Assembly (NCBI GenBank): GCA_051861445.1
Contig: JBHYCS010000004.1
Span: forward strand, 123,351 to 187,350
Direction of reading: 5' to 3'
Length of the DNA: 64,000 nucleotides
DNA from: Parasediminibacterium sp051861445
GTDB lineage: Bacteria > Bacteroidota > Bacteroidia > Chitinophagales > Chitinophagaceae
Shown piece by piece: positions 26,322 to 34,852 of this stretch (its first letter is position 1; every line of letters starts with the position of its first letter). A model generated the notes under the pieces. It was not told the DNA's origin, did no database searches, and worked only from the letters and a program-made list of their open reading frames with translations. A program made the position numbers and the translations under genes.

Positions 26322-27575
26322 TTACTCTAACAACAAAGCATCATTATCTTCTAATAAATTTAGATTAACAGCATCTGCACCTGCAATGCCTTCAATAGAA
26401 CCTTTTATATGCACTGCACTTAACAATACTCTTTCCAATGCTTTTTCTCTTGCTTTCCAAAGCTTTTCCATGGCATTACGTTCGTTTTGTATGCTTTGTT
26501 TCATACTCATAAAACCATCTCTTAATGCTTTCCATTGTTCGCTAAATTCATTGCCCACTAAATAGTCGTACAGCAATACCATTTTATCGCCTTTATTATC
26601 TTGACTTTTACGTACTTCATAAATTTTTAGAATTGCATTTCTTAATAATAAAGCAACACTCTTCACCTCGGTAAAAGAACAAATGTAAACGCCATTTTTT
26701 TCGCCAAATCTGTCCATATCTTTTGGAAAAGTTTGGGTAACAATTACCGCAACATCAGCACCTAAGCTACGCATATCTGTTTTTAATTTTTCAATCCAAT
26801 CGCTGCTAAAGTCTTTGGTACGTTTACTTTCATAAATTATTTTACCTGCTTCAATTCCAAATTGGTTTCTTACTATTTGAATGCAATCTGCACCTCTTAC
26901 ACCTTTTCCTACTTCTTCAATTTTATCGAACGGAAAAGTGCTTTTCAATAATTCTTCCAATAACAATTCTTGTACTTCACCTTGTAATTGCATGCTACCT
27001 TGTTCAGATTTTCTACGCATTTCTTCAGCTAATTTCTTTTGGTCGTCAAGCTGTTTTTCTAGTTCTTTTAGTTTTAAAACATATTCGTTTTCTTTTACCA
27101 AAACCTTTTGTTCTTCTATTTTTCTTATTTCTTCGGTTAGTTTGGTTCTTTCTTCTTGCAATTGTTGTTGAACAGAAAGTTGTAGTTCGGCTTCTCTATT
27201 TTTTAGTTCTTGTTCTTTTTGTAAAAAAGCCAATTCTTTTTCTCTTGCTAGTTTTAGTTTTTCTTCGTTTTCAGCTGCATTTTGTTGTAGCATTTTTAGC
27301 TGATTTTCAAAATCTGCAGCAATACTTTTTCGTAGGCTTTCTTGTAGTTCAGTTTGTAATTTTTGCTTTTCAGCAGCAATTTTTAACGATACCTCTTCTT
27401 CTTTTTTTTGCAGTTGCAGTTGATAGGCATTTTCTTTCAATTTAAATTCTTCATCTTTCTTTTTTTGCCAGCTTATCATTTTATCACGTAATTCTTTTTC
27501 AATTTCATCTCTCATCGAATCGCCGGGTTCAAATTGATGTTTACAGTTTGGACAAGTTATAATTAAGGATGCCAT
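26322..27575 (-). CDS. DUF2130 coiled-coil protein with PD-(D/E)xK nuclease-like core
   Basis: A protein of about 417 residues. It begins with a short segment containing a single CPNC zinc-ribbon half, then a long Glu/Lys/Gln-rich coiled coil (about 25-200). A compact domain follows in which GADCIQIV (Asp) and KIIYESKR (ExK) fit the PD-(D/E)xK nuclease signature. The C-terminus is helical, with an unusual LLEDNDALLLE tail. This order matches DUF2130. The function in the family is unknown; a structural similarity to RmuC-type nucleases is plausible. I chose the ATG giving MASLIITCPNC; another ATG lies three codons upstream. It is the first of four same-strand genes through the ATPase pair. Confidence 0.82.
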   Translation of the reverse strand: MASLIITCPNCKHQFEPGDSMRDEIEKELRDKMISWQKKKDEEFKLKENAYQLQLQKKEEEVSLKIAAEKQKLQTELQESLRKSIAADFENQLKMLQQNAAENEEKLKLAREKELAFLQKEQELKNREAELQLSVQQQLQEERTKLTEEIRKIEEQKVLVKENEYVLKLKELEKQLDDQKKLAEEMRRKSEQGSMQLQGEVQELLLEELLKSTFPFDKIEEVGKGVRGADCIQIVRNQFGIEAGKIIYESKRTKDFSSDWIEKLKTDMRSLGADVAVIVTQTFPKDMDRFGEKNGVYICSFTEVKSVALLLRNAILKIYEVRKSQDNKGDKMVLLYDYLVGNEFSEQWKALRDGFMSMKQSIQNERNAMEKLWKAREKALERVLLSAVHIKGSIEGIAGADAVNLNLLEDNDALLLE

Positions 27576-27677
27576 AGTACGCATTTATTCATCAAATCTA
27601 AAAGTAATTCGGTATTTACTTATATAATCGGTGGTAATTCTATACAATTAAAGAAAGATCTTAATGGAAAAGATTCG

Positions 27678-27893
27678 TTGATTGCTTATAATTTTTGGAT
27701 GGATAGAAAAATAAAAATGCCATTTGATTTTTATCCAGAATTTAATTGTACTTATCCCGAATACGCATATTTGGGATTCAAAGCTATTATCGTAAAAGAG
27801 AATGCTCAATTCACATTATTAGCAGATGATTTTAGAGCCATCACAAAAAAAGAAATTGAAATTTTAGACGCTTTAATTGCAAAAGCTAATTAG
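27678..27893 (+). pseudogene. Short ORF, probably the 3' remnant of a truncated gene
   Basis: The reading frame is open from 27567 to the TAG at 27893 but has no ATG in its first 130 bases. Possible starts are TTG at 27678 (71 residues) or ATG at 27699. The translated frame upstream of those starts (FTYIIGGNSIQLKKDLNGK) still looks like ordinary protein sequence, so the true N-terminus seems to have been lost. The C-terminal part ends with a predicted helix KKEIEILDALIAKAN. I do not recognise a family. It may instead be a genuine small protein with a weak start. Confidence 0.4.
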
Positions 27894-28243
27894 TATTTTT
27901 TCAAAAAAACATCTCTAATAACCAGCTTCTTTAAGCATTTACATTCATTATTGCATCTCTAAGTTTCAATATTCCTTGTTTAACATACATGCACTTATCT
28001 TTTACATGCAACCTTCTATGTTTTAGATAGATTACTGATAGTTTAAGAGGAATGAATTTGTGTTTAAGATAGAAAATTGTATCTCAAACAGGCATTTTTC
28101 TATCTCAAACAGGCATTTTTGTATGTAAAACATGCAATTTGTCAGTTTTGCAATAGAAGGGAATTTGTTTTTGTGTTAAAATGGCATTTTTTGAAAGGCT
28201 GATAATATGTTCGAAAAAAGGTGCAACACCAATATTCATCCAA
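27894..28243. other. 350-base gap containing only short repeats
   Basis: This AT-rich region has no plausible gene. Apart from the 21-bp tandem repeat annotated separately, looser echoes of its CATGCA/ATCT words occur upstream (TACATGCA around 27985-28015). I see no promoter of the TAnnTTTG type in either direction. Confidence 0.4.
28080..28140. repeat. 21-bp tandem repeat, two perfect copies and one degenerate copy
   Basis: TATCTCAAACAGGCATTTTT occurs at 28080-28099 and again, identical, at 28101-28120. A diverged third copy (TATGTAAAACATGCAATTT) follows at 28122-28140, giving a period of 21. It lies downstream of the short ORF and about 100 bases beyond the 3' end of the outer-membrane barrel gene on the minus strand. 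Confidence 0.8.
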
Positions 28244-30703
28244 CTACACTTTTTTCTTTTCTGCTAATTTTTTTAATGCTTCTTGCTTTTGTTTGTCCGA
28301 AATTTTACTCTTTTGTACGAGTTTATTTAGTTGATAAGCAATGGCTAATCTAAAGTTTCTAGTATTGGTAGAACTATAATTTTCGATGTTAAAATTGCTT
28401 CCATAGGTGTAGGTAATAAACTGCTGTCTTCTAAACGGATCAAAAATATTGAAGTTGATAATTAAGCGTTTATCAAAGAATTTTCTTTGCACACCAAAGT
28501 TCATCGTTAGGTTGCTTCTACTTCTTCCTTGAGGGTCGGCAAAGCTGCTGTATCGAGCATTTCCTTCAAAAGTTAGCAAATTGTTGGGTGTAAAATTGTA
28601 GTTAAAACTGGTGTAAAAACTTCCGCCATCTCTATACTTAAACAATCTTTTTTCAGCTTCTCCATACTTGTTAAACGTGTATCCAACACTCGTGTTTATT
28701 CTAAACTTTTTGGTAAAAGTGTAGCCACCCCAAGTACTAGCTTCATATTCTTGTCTGTTCGAAATATTTTCAAAAGTAAACTGCGTTTTACCACCATCTG
28801 TTAAGGTTCTTATTTGATAAAAAATGTCTTTCACCAAATTGTATCCAAATGAGGTGTTAATGTAGTATTTGCCTTTTATTAAACTAAAATTCAAATCAAA
28901 ATTATCGGCAGTAGAAGGCTTTAAAAACGGGTTGCCAAAACGAATATTATACGGATCGCTATAGTCTATGTTTGGGTTTAACTCTCTTAATCCTGGTCGT
29001 CTAATGCTTGCTCTATATACAAACGCTGCATTGAACGTTTTATCAAAATCTTTTCGAATGGTAAAGTTGGGCAAGGTGTTCCAAATATTGGTGTTTACAT
29101 TGTTTACATTTCCTTTAATAAAGTCGAATGCAGTATGCGTTTGTTCTGCCTGAACACCTGCAATAATTCTCAATTGCTTAGGAAAAATAAAAGTAAATCC
29201 ACCTCTAATGGTAAAAATGTTTTGCAGAAACATAAAATCGTTACTCAACAAATCGTTGGTAACAAAACTGCTATCTTGTTTTCTAAAAAAGCTGGTATTT
29301 AAAGTGTTGCGATATTCACCAATTTGGTACGTTGTACCCGTTGTAAAGAACACCGTTTTAGAAAGTGGTTTATCGTAGTTTACACGTATGGTATATACAT
29401 TGTTAAACGAATTAAAAAACTGTGTTTGTGTAGAATCTACCCCTGTTGGTATATAATTACCCGTTAAAAATTGTTGAAAATAATCTTTATCGTTATCATT
29501 TTTTCCAAAGGTTGCACCTACCGTAACACGTAAAACGGTTGCTATATTTTTACCTCTTTGTGTATATGTTGCCATTGCATTATGGCTATAACCTGTGCCA
29601 CTACTGCCATTGTCTCTGTTACTGATTCTATAGGCTTCTTTAAAGCGATTAATATTGGTAAATTCAGTAGAACTAAAATTATCGAAGTAGTTTAAATTAC
29701 CTTGATAAACAAAATTGATGTTGCGTTTTTTATTAAACTCATAATCTATTTGCGTACGCAAATTCGGACGCCAATTTTCATTTTCCCAATTGGTAACGGT
29801 GTTAAAATAATTGGTTGAATCTCTATAAATATTTTCTCTTTTTGAATAGCTATTGCCTAAGAATTTGCTTCCTGAAATACCAATGATATTGTTGATGGTA
29901 AATTTGGTAGCTCTGTAACTATAATTGGCCGATAAACTACCTTCTCCACGGCTACCTATACTAAGCGTTACTTTACCTGTTCCACCAACTTTACCTTTCT
30001 TAGTAACAATATTTATTACACCACCTTGTTCAGTAGCAAACTGAGCAGGAGGGTTGGTCATTAACTCAATTTTTTCAATGCTGCTACCGGGTAAACTTTC
30101 TAGCAAATCTTTTAATTGCTCTGCTGTTAAATCGGTGGGTTTATCATCAATCAATATTCTTGGTTCTTTTCCTTTCAATAAAATTTTGCCATTAGGGTCG
30201 TTGCTTATTAATGGCATATTTTTTAAAATTTCTGAAGTAGATGAGCCACTACTTAAAGCACTTTCACCAACATTATACGTAATTTTTCCTTCTTTACTTT
30301 CAATTAATGGTTTTTCAGAATACACAATAATTTCATCCAATTCAGCACTAGCTTGGTTTATTTTTACATCACCTACATTAAAATCGTATCGTTCTATTCT
30401 TAAATGAAGGCTATCAATAGTAGTGATTTTATAACCTGTTGCCACAATACGTAGCTTGTAATAACCAAGCGGCAATTTGTCTATTTCAAATGAACCATTT
30501 TTATCTGCTACTTCAATTACTTTTTTATTAGAATCGAGAAACGAAATGGCTGCAATACTAGCAAATGCTACTGGTTTGCCCGATTGTGCATCGATGATGT
30601 TGCCGATAATTAAGCCGATGTTAGATTTGCTTTTAGATGCGTCACCAGACTGACCAAATAATTGAGTGCTACAAAGTAAAAGCAGTGTGAAAAAATGTTT
30701 CAT
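28244..30703 (-). CDS. TonB-dependent-receptor-like outer-membrane beta-barrel protein
   Basis: An 819-residue outer-membrane protein. The signal peptide is MKHFFTLLLLCSTQLFGQ. A carboxypeptidase-regulatory-like beta domain follows (about 30-115: GNIIDAQSGKPVAFASIAAI...). The plug domain has LSSGSSTSEILKNMPLISND and IEKIELMTNPPAQFATEQGG, and a long barrel (about 230-790) contains many alternating aromatic strands such as FRRQQFITYTYGSNFN. The last 30 residues are Lys-rich instead of ending in an aromatic residue. This is the architecture of Bacteroidota 'outer membrane beta-barrel family' proteins, whose substrates are mostly unknown. No SusD-like lipoprotein gene is adjacent, so a SusCD polysaccharide system is unlikely. 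Confidence 0.87.
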   Translation of the reverse strand: MKHFFTLLLLCSTQLFGQSGDASKSKSNIGLIIGNIIDAQSGKPVAFASIAAISFLDSNKKVIEVADKNGSFEIDKLPLGYYKLRIVATGYKITTIDSLHLRIERYDFNVGDVKINQASAELDEIIVYSEKPLIESKEGKITYNVGESALSSGSSTSEILKNMPLISNDPNGKILLKGKEPRILIDDKPTDLTAEQLKDLLESLPGSSIEKIELMTNPPAQFATEQGGVINIVTKKGKVGGTGKVTLSIGSRGEGSLSANYSYRATKFTINNIIGISGSKFLGNSYSKRENIYRDSTNYFNTVTNWENENWRPNLRTQIDYEFNKKRNINFVYQGNLNYFDNFSSTEFTNINRFKEAYRISNRDNGSSGTGYSHNAMATYTQRGKNIATVLRVTVGATFGKNDNDKDYFQQFLTGNYIPTGVDSTQTQFFNSFNNVYTIRVNYDKPLSKTVFFTTGTTYQIGEYRNTLNTSFFRKQDSSFVTNDLLSNDFMFLQNIFTIRGGFTFIFPKQLRIIAGVQAEQTHTAFDFIKGNVNNVNTNIWNTLPNFTIRKDFDKTFNAAFVYRASIRRPGLRELNPNIDYSDPYNIRFGNPFLKPSTADNFDLNFSLIKGKYYINTSFGYNLVKDIFYQIRTLTDGGKTQFTFENISNRQEYEASTWGGYTFTKKFRINTSVGYTFNKYGEAEKRLFKYRDGGSFYTSFNYNFTPNNLLTFEGNARYSSFADPQGRSRSNLTMNFGVQRKFFDKRLIINFNIFDPFRRQQFITYTYGSNFNIENYSSTNTRNFRLAIAYQLNKLVQKSKISDKQKQEALKKLAEKKKV

Positions 30704-30917
30704 TACAAATTTGAATTACATAAAAGTAAATTAAATGAGTTTCAGAAGGGGTTAAAGAATTATAAGCGGTTGATAAATCGGTTTATTCAATCGATTGTTA
30801 AAACTAAGAAAAATCATTTGTTCTGCTAAATAATTTTCTATTTACATACATCGTTTTTTTGTTCTTTTAATTTCTGATGAATAGATATATCTAATTTCAC
30901 CCACTAAATAAAATAAT

Positions 30918-31277
30918 ATGTTTACTGTTTATGCAATTTCTAATTGTAACACTGTGAAAAAAGCAATTGTTTGGTTGAAAAAAAACAATGTGTCCTATAC
31001 TTTTCATGATTATAAAAAGAGTGGAATTGAGGAGTTGAAATTGAAAGAATGGACCAACCAAATTGATTGGCAATTATTGCTCAATAAAAAGGGAACTACT
31101 TGGAAACAATTAGAACCTGCTGTACAAAATAGTATTGTTTCGGCAGAAAAAGCGATAGAATTGATGATGCAGAAAACAAGTGTTATTAAACGTCCATTAA
31201 TAGAAAAGAATGGAAAAATAATACTATTAGGTTTTGAAGAATCTGCATATGAAAAAGCCTTTTTTACGCATTCGTAA
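30918..31277 (+). CDS. ArsC/Spx-family thioredoxin-fold reductase-like protein
   Basis: A 119-residue protein of the ArsC/YffB/Spx superfamily. The thioredoxin-fold start YAISNCNTVKKAIVWL has a single Cys10, followed by NNVSYTFHDYKKSGI, the LLNKKGTTWKQL segment and the cis-Pro strand VIKRPLIEKNGKIILLGF. Arsenate reductase needs further catalytic residues (an Arg triad) that I cannot confirm, so this is more likely a YffB-type protein of unclear substrate. Its stop codon lies inside a terminator hairpin. Confidence 0.85.
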   Translation: MFTVYAISNCNTVKKAIVWLKKNNVSYTFHDYKKSGIEELKLKEWTNQIDWQLLLNKKGTTWKQLEPAVQNSIVSAEKAIELMMQKTSVIKRPLIEKNGKIILLGFEESAYEKAFFTHS

Positions 31278-31289
31278 AAAAGGCTTTTT
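31252..31289. terminator. Terminator overlapping the end of the ArsC-like gene
   Basis: A 17-bp perfect stem (AAAAAGCCTTTTTTACG / CGTAAAAAAGGCTTTTT) with a 4-base loop. It includes the last nine codons of the ArsC-like gene and its stop, and also serves the convergent TlpA-like gene. Confidence 0.88.
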
Positions 31290-31337
31290 GTAGTTTGTAG
31301 AACAATTTTCTTGTTTCTCTTTACAACGGAAAAAAAC

Positions 31338-32411
31338 TTACTTCAATAAGTTTTGAAGCGTTGCAATTAATTCTTCGCCACGCAAATTTTTACCAATAAT
31401 TTTTCCATTTGGATCAATCAACAAATTTGCAGGAATACTTTGTATACGGTATTGTTGTGCAACAGCGTTGCTCCAAAATTTTAAATCACTAACGTGTGTC
31501 CAAGTTAATTTATCGTCGTTAATAGCTTTTAACCAACTATCTTTTTCTTTATCTAACGATACACCTAAAACAGTAAAATTTTTATCTTTAAAATTGTTAT
31601 AAGCAGCCACTACATTCGGGTTTTCAACTCTGCAAGGTTTGCACCAACTTGCCCAAAAATCTACCAACACATATTTGCCTTTGAACGATGATAAGCTAAC
31701 GGGTTTATCATTTACATCGTTTTGTACAAAATCTGTTGCTATACTTCCAATGCTACCAACTTTAGAAGCCGCAAGCATTTGTTCAAGTTGATTGGCATAA
31801 AAACCTGTTTTTCCTCCTGCTTGTAAACGATTGTATTTTTCTTCTAAAACACTTACATCTTCACCAAACAACGGATTTACAACCAACAGTATAAATGAAC
31901 TAACAGGAGAATTGGGTTTCATTGCAATAAACTTATCTACTTCATTTACTACTTTTTGTTTGATGATATTGAACTGATTAATTAAACTATCTCTTTTTTT
32001 AGGAACTTTTTCTGCATTAATTGCAGCAACTGTTTTTCCCAATTTTTCTTTTAATGGGTTAAAGTTTTTTTCATACATCTGATAATCAGCATGCGTAGTA
32101 GAACCTGTAATGGTTAATGTTTTTAATCGAGAAGCCAAACCAGAAATGGTAACAATTTCGTTACCAATGTATAGGTCTACAATTTCTTTGTAACCAATAA
32201 AATTTAATTGTTGTAAAATGGGTGTTTCCGCTTTACCTGTTAACGTAAATACACCTTTTTTGCTATAGTCTTGAGCAATGGTTGCACCTTGTGCATTTTG
32301 TAAAAACACAAGCGTACTATCTTTTAGTCCAATAATTTTTCCCTTAATAATAAAGCCATTTTGAGCAACAGATAAAATGGGAAGCAAACAGAAAAACAAT
32401 ATTTTTTTCAT
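31338..32411 (-). CDS. TlpA-like thiol-disulfide oxidoreductase with DUF4369 domain
   Basis: A 357-residue exported protein. The signal peptide is MKKILFFCLLPILSVAQ. A DUF4369-type beta domain (about 20-115: GFIIKGKIIGLKDSTLVFLQ...) is followed by a helical linker. A thioredoxin domain (about 215-357) contains LVDFWASWCKPCRVENPN with the CxxC pair and the cis-Pro segment IQSIPANLLID. Such proteins act in the periplasm on disulfides, often in cytochrome or envelope maturation; no specific partner is nearby. It starts 4 bases after hisIE and is the last gene of a six-gene minus-strand run. Confidence 0.9.
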   Translation of the reverse strand: MKKILFFCLLPILSVAQNGFIIKGKIIGLKDSTLVFLQNAQGATIAQDYSKKGVFTLTGKAETPILQQLNFIGYKEIVDLYIGNEIVTISGLASRLKTLTITGSTTHADYQMYEKNFNPLKEKLGKTVAAINAEKVPKKRDSLINQFNIIKQKVVNEVDKFIAMKPNSPVSSFILLVVNPLFGEDVSVLEEKYNRLQAGGKTGFYANQLEQMLAASKVGSIGSIATDFVQNDVNDKPVSLSSFKGKYVLVDFWASWCKPCRVENPNVVAAYNNFKDKNFTVLGVSLDKEKDSWLKAINDDKLTWTHVSDLKFWSNAVAQQYRIQSIPANLLIDPNGKIIGKNLRGEELIATLQNLLK

Positions 32412-32415
32412 GTAT

Positions 32416-33012
32416 TTATTTTTTATGTCTTTTTTGCAATACGTCTATAACATCTTGCAGTTTATAATCTTTAGCTTTTAGCAACAATAAGTAATGAAAC
32501 AATAAATCTGCAGCTTCGCCCAAAAACAATTCTTTATCGTTGTCTTTTGCTTCAATTACTAATTCTACAGCTTCTTCACCTACTTTTTGGGCTATTTTAT
32601 TAATGCCTTTGGCAAGCATTTTAGCTGTATACGATTCTTCTACAGAAGCCTTACTTCTTTGCTCAATTATTTCTTCTAAATGGTATAAAAAATTGGTAGG
32701 CTCGTTTGTTTCGTTCCAACAAGTATCTGTGCCTGTGTGGCAAACTGGTCCAACAGGATTTGCTTTTATTAAAAGCGTATCGTTGTCACAGTCAGTAGCT
32801 ATATGTAAAAGATTTAAAAAATTGCCGCTTTCTTCACCTTTTGTCCAAAGTCTTTGTTTCGACCTGCTGTAAAAAGTAACTTTTTTTGTTGTAATAGTTT
32901 GCTCTACTGCTGCTTCATTCATAAAACCCAACATCAGCACTTTTCCTGTTTGACTATCTTGTATAATTGCAGGAACAAGCCCATCAGGATATTTTTTAAA
33001 ATCTATATTCAT
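32416..33012 (-). CDS. hisI: Bifunctional phosphoribosyl-AMP cyclohydrolase / phosphoribosyl-ATP pyrophosphatase
   Basis: A protein of about 198 residues catalysing steps 2 and 3 of histidine biosynthesis. The HisI half (1-110) includes GFMNEAAVEQTITTKKVTFYSRSKQ, LWTKGEESGN and metal-binding DCDNDTLL and CHTGTDTCW. The HisE half (about 115-198) has the EEAVELVIEAKDNDKELFLGEAADLLFHYLLLL helix-rich all-alpha NTP pyrophosphatase core. I start at the ATG (MNIDFKKYP). No other his gene is adjacent; it lies between rsmI and the TlpA-like gene. Confidence 0.95.
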   Translation of the reverse strand: MNIDFKKYPDGLVPAIIQDSQTGKVLMLGFMNEAAVEQTITTKKVTFYSRSKQRLWTKGEESGNFLNLLHIATDCDNDTLLIKANPVGPVCHTGTDTCWNETNEPTNFLYHLEEIIEQRSKASVEESYTAKMLAKGINKIAQKVGEEAVELVIEAKDNDKELFLGEAADLLFHYLLLLKAKDYKLQDVIDVLQKRHKK

Positions 33013-33032
33013 CAAATTCTTGGTTAAATGTG

Positions 33033-33701
33033 TTAAGATGCTAGTCCACCAATGGTGATTACAATTTCGCCTTTTACTGTTTTCAATTTAAAATGTTCCA
33101 ACACTTCTTGAATGCTGCCTCTTTTATTTTCTTCGAACATTTTGGTTAATTCTCTAGTTACACAGCAAGGCCTATCATTTCCAAAATAGGTTGCCATTTC
33201 TGTTAAAGTTTTTACCAAACGCATGGGGCTTTCGTAAATAATAATGGTTCTTTTTTCAGTAGCTAACTGTTTAAATTTTGTTTGTCTACCTTTTTTCAAA
33301 GGTAAAAATCCTTCAAAAACAAAACTATCAGTTGGTAACCCACTATTTACCAAAGCAGGAACAAAAGCAGTTGCACCGGGTAAACATTCTACTTTAATAT
33401 CGGCTTTAATACAAGCTCTTACCAATAAAAAAGCAGGATCACTAATGGCAGGAGTTCCAGCATCGGTAATAAGAGCGAAAATTTTGCCTGCTTGCATTTG
33501 TTGCACTAAATGCTCGGCAATTTTATGTTCGTTGTGTTGATGATAAGGAGAAAGTGGTTTTTGAATTTGATAATGATTCAATAACCGAGAAGATGTTCTT
33601 GTGTCTTCACATAAAATTACATCTACACTTTGCAAAACCTCAATGGCTCTGTAAGTAATATCTTTTAAATTACCCAAAGGTGTAGGAACAAGATATAACA
33701 T
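33033..33701 (-). CDS. rsmI: 16S rRNA (cytidine-1402-2'-O)-methyltransferase
   Basis: A 222-residue SAM-dependent tetrapyrrole-methylase-fold enzyme that modifies C1402 in the ribosomal decoding centre. Signatures: LYLVPTPLGNLKDITYRAIEVL, VILCEDTRTSSRLL, ALITDAGTPAISDPAFLLVRAC, VECLPGATAFVPALVNSGLPTD, FEGFLPLKKGRQ and the late PCCVTRELTKMFEE. It ends soon after GEIVITIGG, lacking the extra C-terminal domain of longer homologues. The gap to hisIE is 17-20 bases, so the two are likely co-transcribed. Confidence 0.95.
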   Translation of the reverse strand: MLYLVPTPLGNLKDITYRAIEVLQSVDVILCEDTRTSSRLLNHYQIQKPLSPYHQHNEHKIAEHLVQQMQAGKIFALITDAGTPAISDPAFLLVRACIKADIKVECLPGATAFVPALVNSGLPTDSFVFEGFLPLKKGRQTKFKQLATEKRTIIIYESPMRLVKTLTEMATYFGNDRPCCVTRELTKMFEENKRGSIQEVLEHFKLKTVKGEIVITIGGLAS

Positions 33702-33747
33702 AAATATTGCCCAAAATAAAACATTAGCTTTTTGTGGCTAAGGTTTT

Positions 33748-33996
33748 TTATTCAATAATTTTTATTTCAAAATACTCCATTACTGCATTTGCCAATAATT
33801 GCTTAGCAGCACTTTCTGCAATACTTACAGCAGCATCTGCATTATCTGCTTCAATTTGTAGTGTAATATGTTTACCTACACGTACATCTTGTACAGTAGA
33901 TAACCCTAAATTGTGTAAACCATTTAAAACAGCTTTTCCTTGAGGATCTAATAAGTTTTTAAGAGGCATTACCTTAATTTCAATAGTATATGTCAT
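33748..33996 (-). CDS. purS: Phosphoribosylformylglycinamidine synthase subunit PurS
   Basis: An 82-residue small subunit of the PurSQL complex of purine synthesis. It has the N-terminal TYTIEIKVMPLKNLLDPQGKA (the conserved D.QG stretch), LHNLGLSTVQDVRVGKHITL and the C-terminal ANAVMEYFEIKI strand. It is present without purQ or purL beside it. Its ATG overlaps the pssA stop codon by 4 bases, so it is translationally coupled to a phospholipid gene, an unusual partner. Confidence 0.9.
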   Translation of the reverse strand: MTYTIEIKVMPLKNLLDPQGKAVLNGLHNLGLSTVQDVRVGKHITLQIEADNADAAVSIAESAAKQLLANAVMEYFEIKIIE

Positions 33997-34805
33997 GATT
34001 GTTGATTGTGTTTAAAAAACAAAGATAAAACTACGTAAGCCGCAAAAGTAATGGGTACAGCCATCCATTGTATCAAAATTGCTGTAATTAAACCGATAAC
34101 AGCCAATATTATAAAGGGAATAAAAGTTTTAAAACTCGGATTTTTAAATTTTAAAGCCATCATTGGTAGGGTAGAAACCATTAAATAACTTACAATAGCT
34201 GTAACAGCCCATAAAAACCAAGCATTTGTAAATAATTGAATGATCCAAGCCTGATTGCTATACCAATAAATTAATGGAAACGATGCAATTAAAATACCTG
34301 CTGCAGGAATAGGTACTCCTTTAAAACCATAACTCTGTTCGGTATCAATATTGAATCTTGCCAATCTGTAAGCACCTGCACAAGGAAAAATAAAAGCAGG
34401 TAATAATTGCCAAAATGCTGTATCTAAAGCTTGCACATCGCTTGAAAAGCTGAGTCGTAAAAATTGATAAATAATCATTCCTGGAGCAACACCAAAACTT
34501 ACCACATCGGCCAAGCTATCTAATTGCTTGCCAATTTCAGATGAAACTTTTAAGCCTCTTGCCACAAATCCATCAAAAAAATCTACTACTGCTGCTATTG
34601 CTATAAAAATACTTGCTAAATATATTTTTTCTGGTAAAATAACTACATCGTTACCATTTGCATCTTGTGTTAAAAGCAAGTTGGTTTGTAGGGTAAAAAC
34701 AATGGCAATACAACCAAAAAACAAATTAAGTAAAGTAAATAAATTAGGAATTTGACAAATTATAGAATTAGTTGGTTTATTAGGCTGTAATTGTTGATTA
34801 CCCAT
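33993..34805 (-). CDS. pssA: CDP-diacylglycerol--serine O-phosphatidyltransferase
   Basis: A 270-residue inner-membrane enzyme with about eight hydrophobic helices that makes phosphatidylserine. The CDP-alcohol phosphotransferase signature D-x2-DG-x2-AR-x8-G-x3-D-x3-D is complete in VVDFFDGFVARGLKVSSE followed by IGKQLDSLADVVSFG (about 88-120). The N-terminal 15 residues are a soluble Asn/Gln/Pro-rich tail. It is followed immediately by purS (overlapping stop/start) and preceded by pepP with a 47-base gap. Confidence 0.95.
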   Translation of the reverse strand: MGNQQLQPNKPTNSIICQIPNLFTLLNLFFGCIAIVFTLQTNLLLTQDANGNDVVILPEKIYLASIFIAIAAVVDFFDGFVARGLKVSSEIGKQLDSLADVVSFGVAPGMIIYQFLRLSFSSDVQALDTAFWQLLPAFIFPCAGAYRLARFNIDTEQSYGFKGVPIPAAGILIASFPLIYWYSNQAWIIQLFTNAWFLWAVTAIVSYLMVSTLPMMALKFKNPSFKTFIPFIILAVIGLITAILIQWMAVPITFAAYVVLSLFFKHNQQS

Positions 34806-34852
34806 AAAGTTGTGGTTTATAAAAAGGAGAGTTGATGGTTGATTCTAGATAA

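Noticed and set aside
28080..28140. CRISPR array
   Set aside because: The repeats are directly adjacent with single-base spacers, there is no unique spacer sequence, and no cas gene is in the window.
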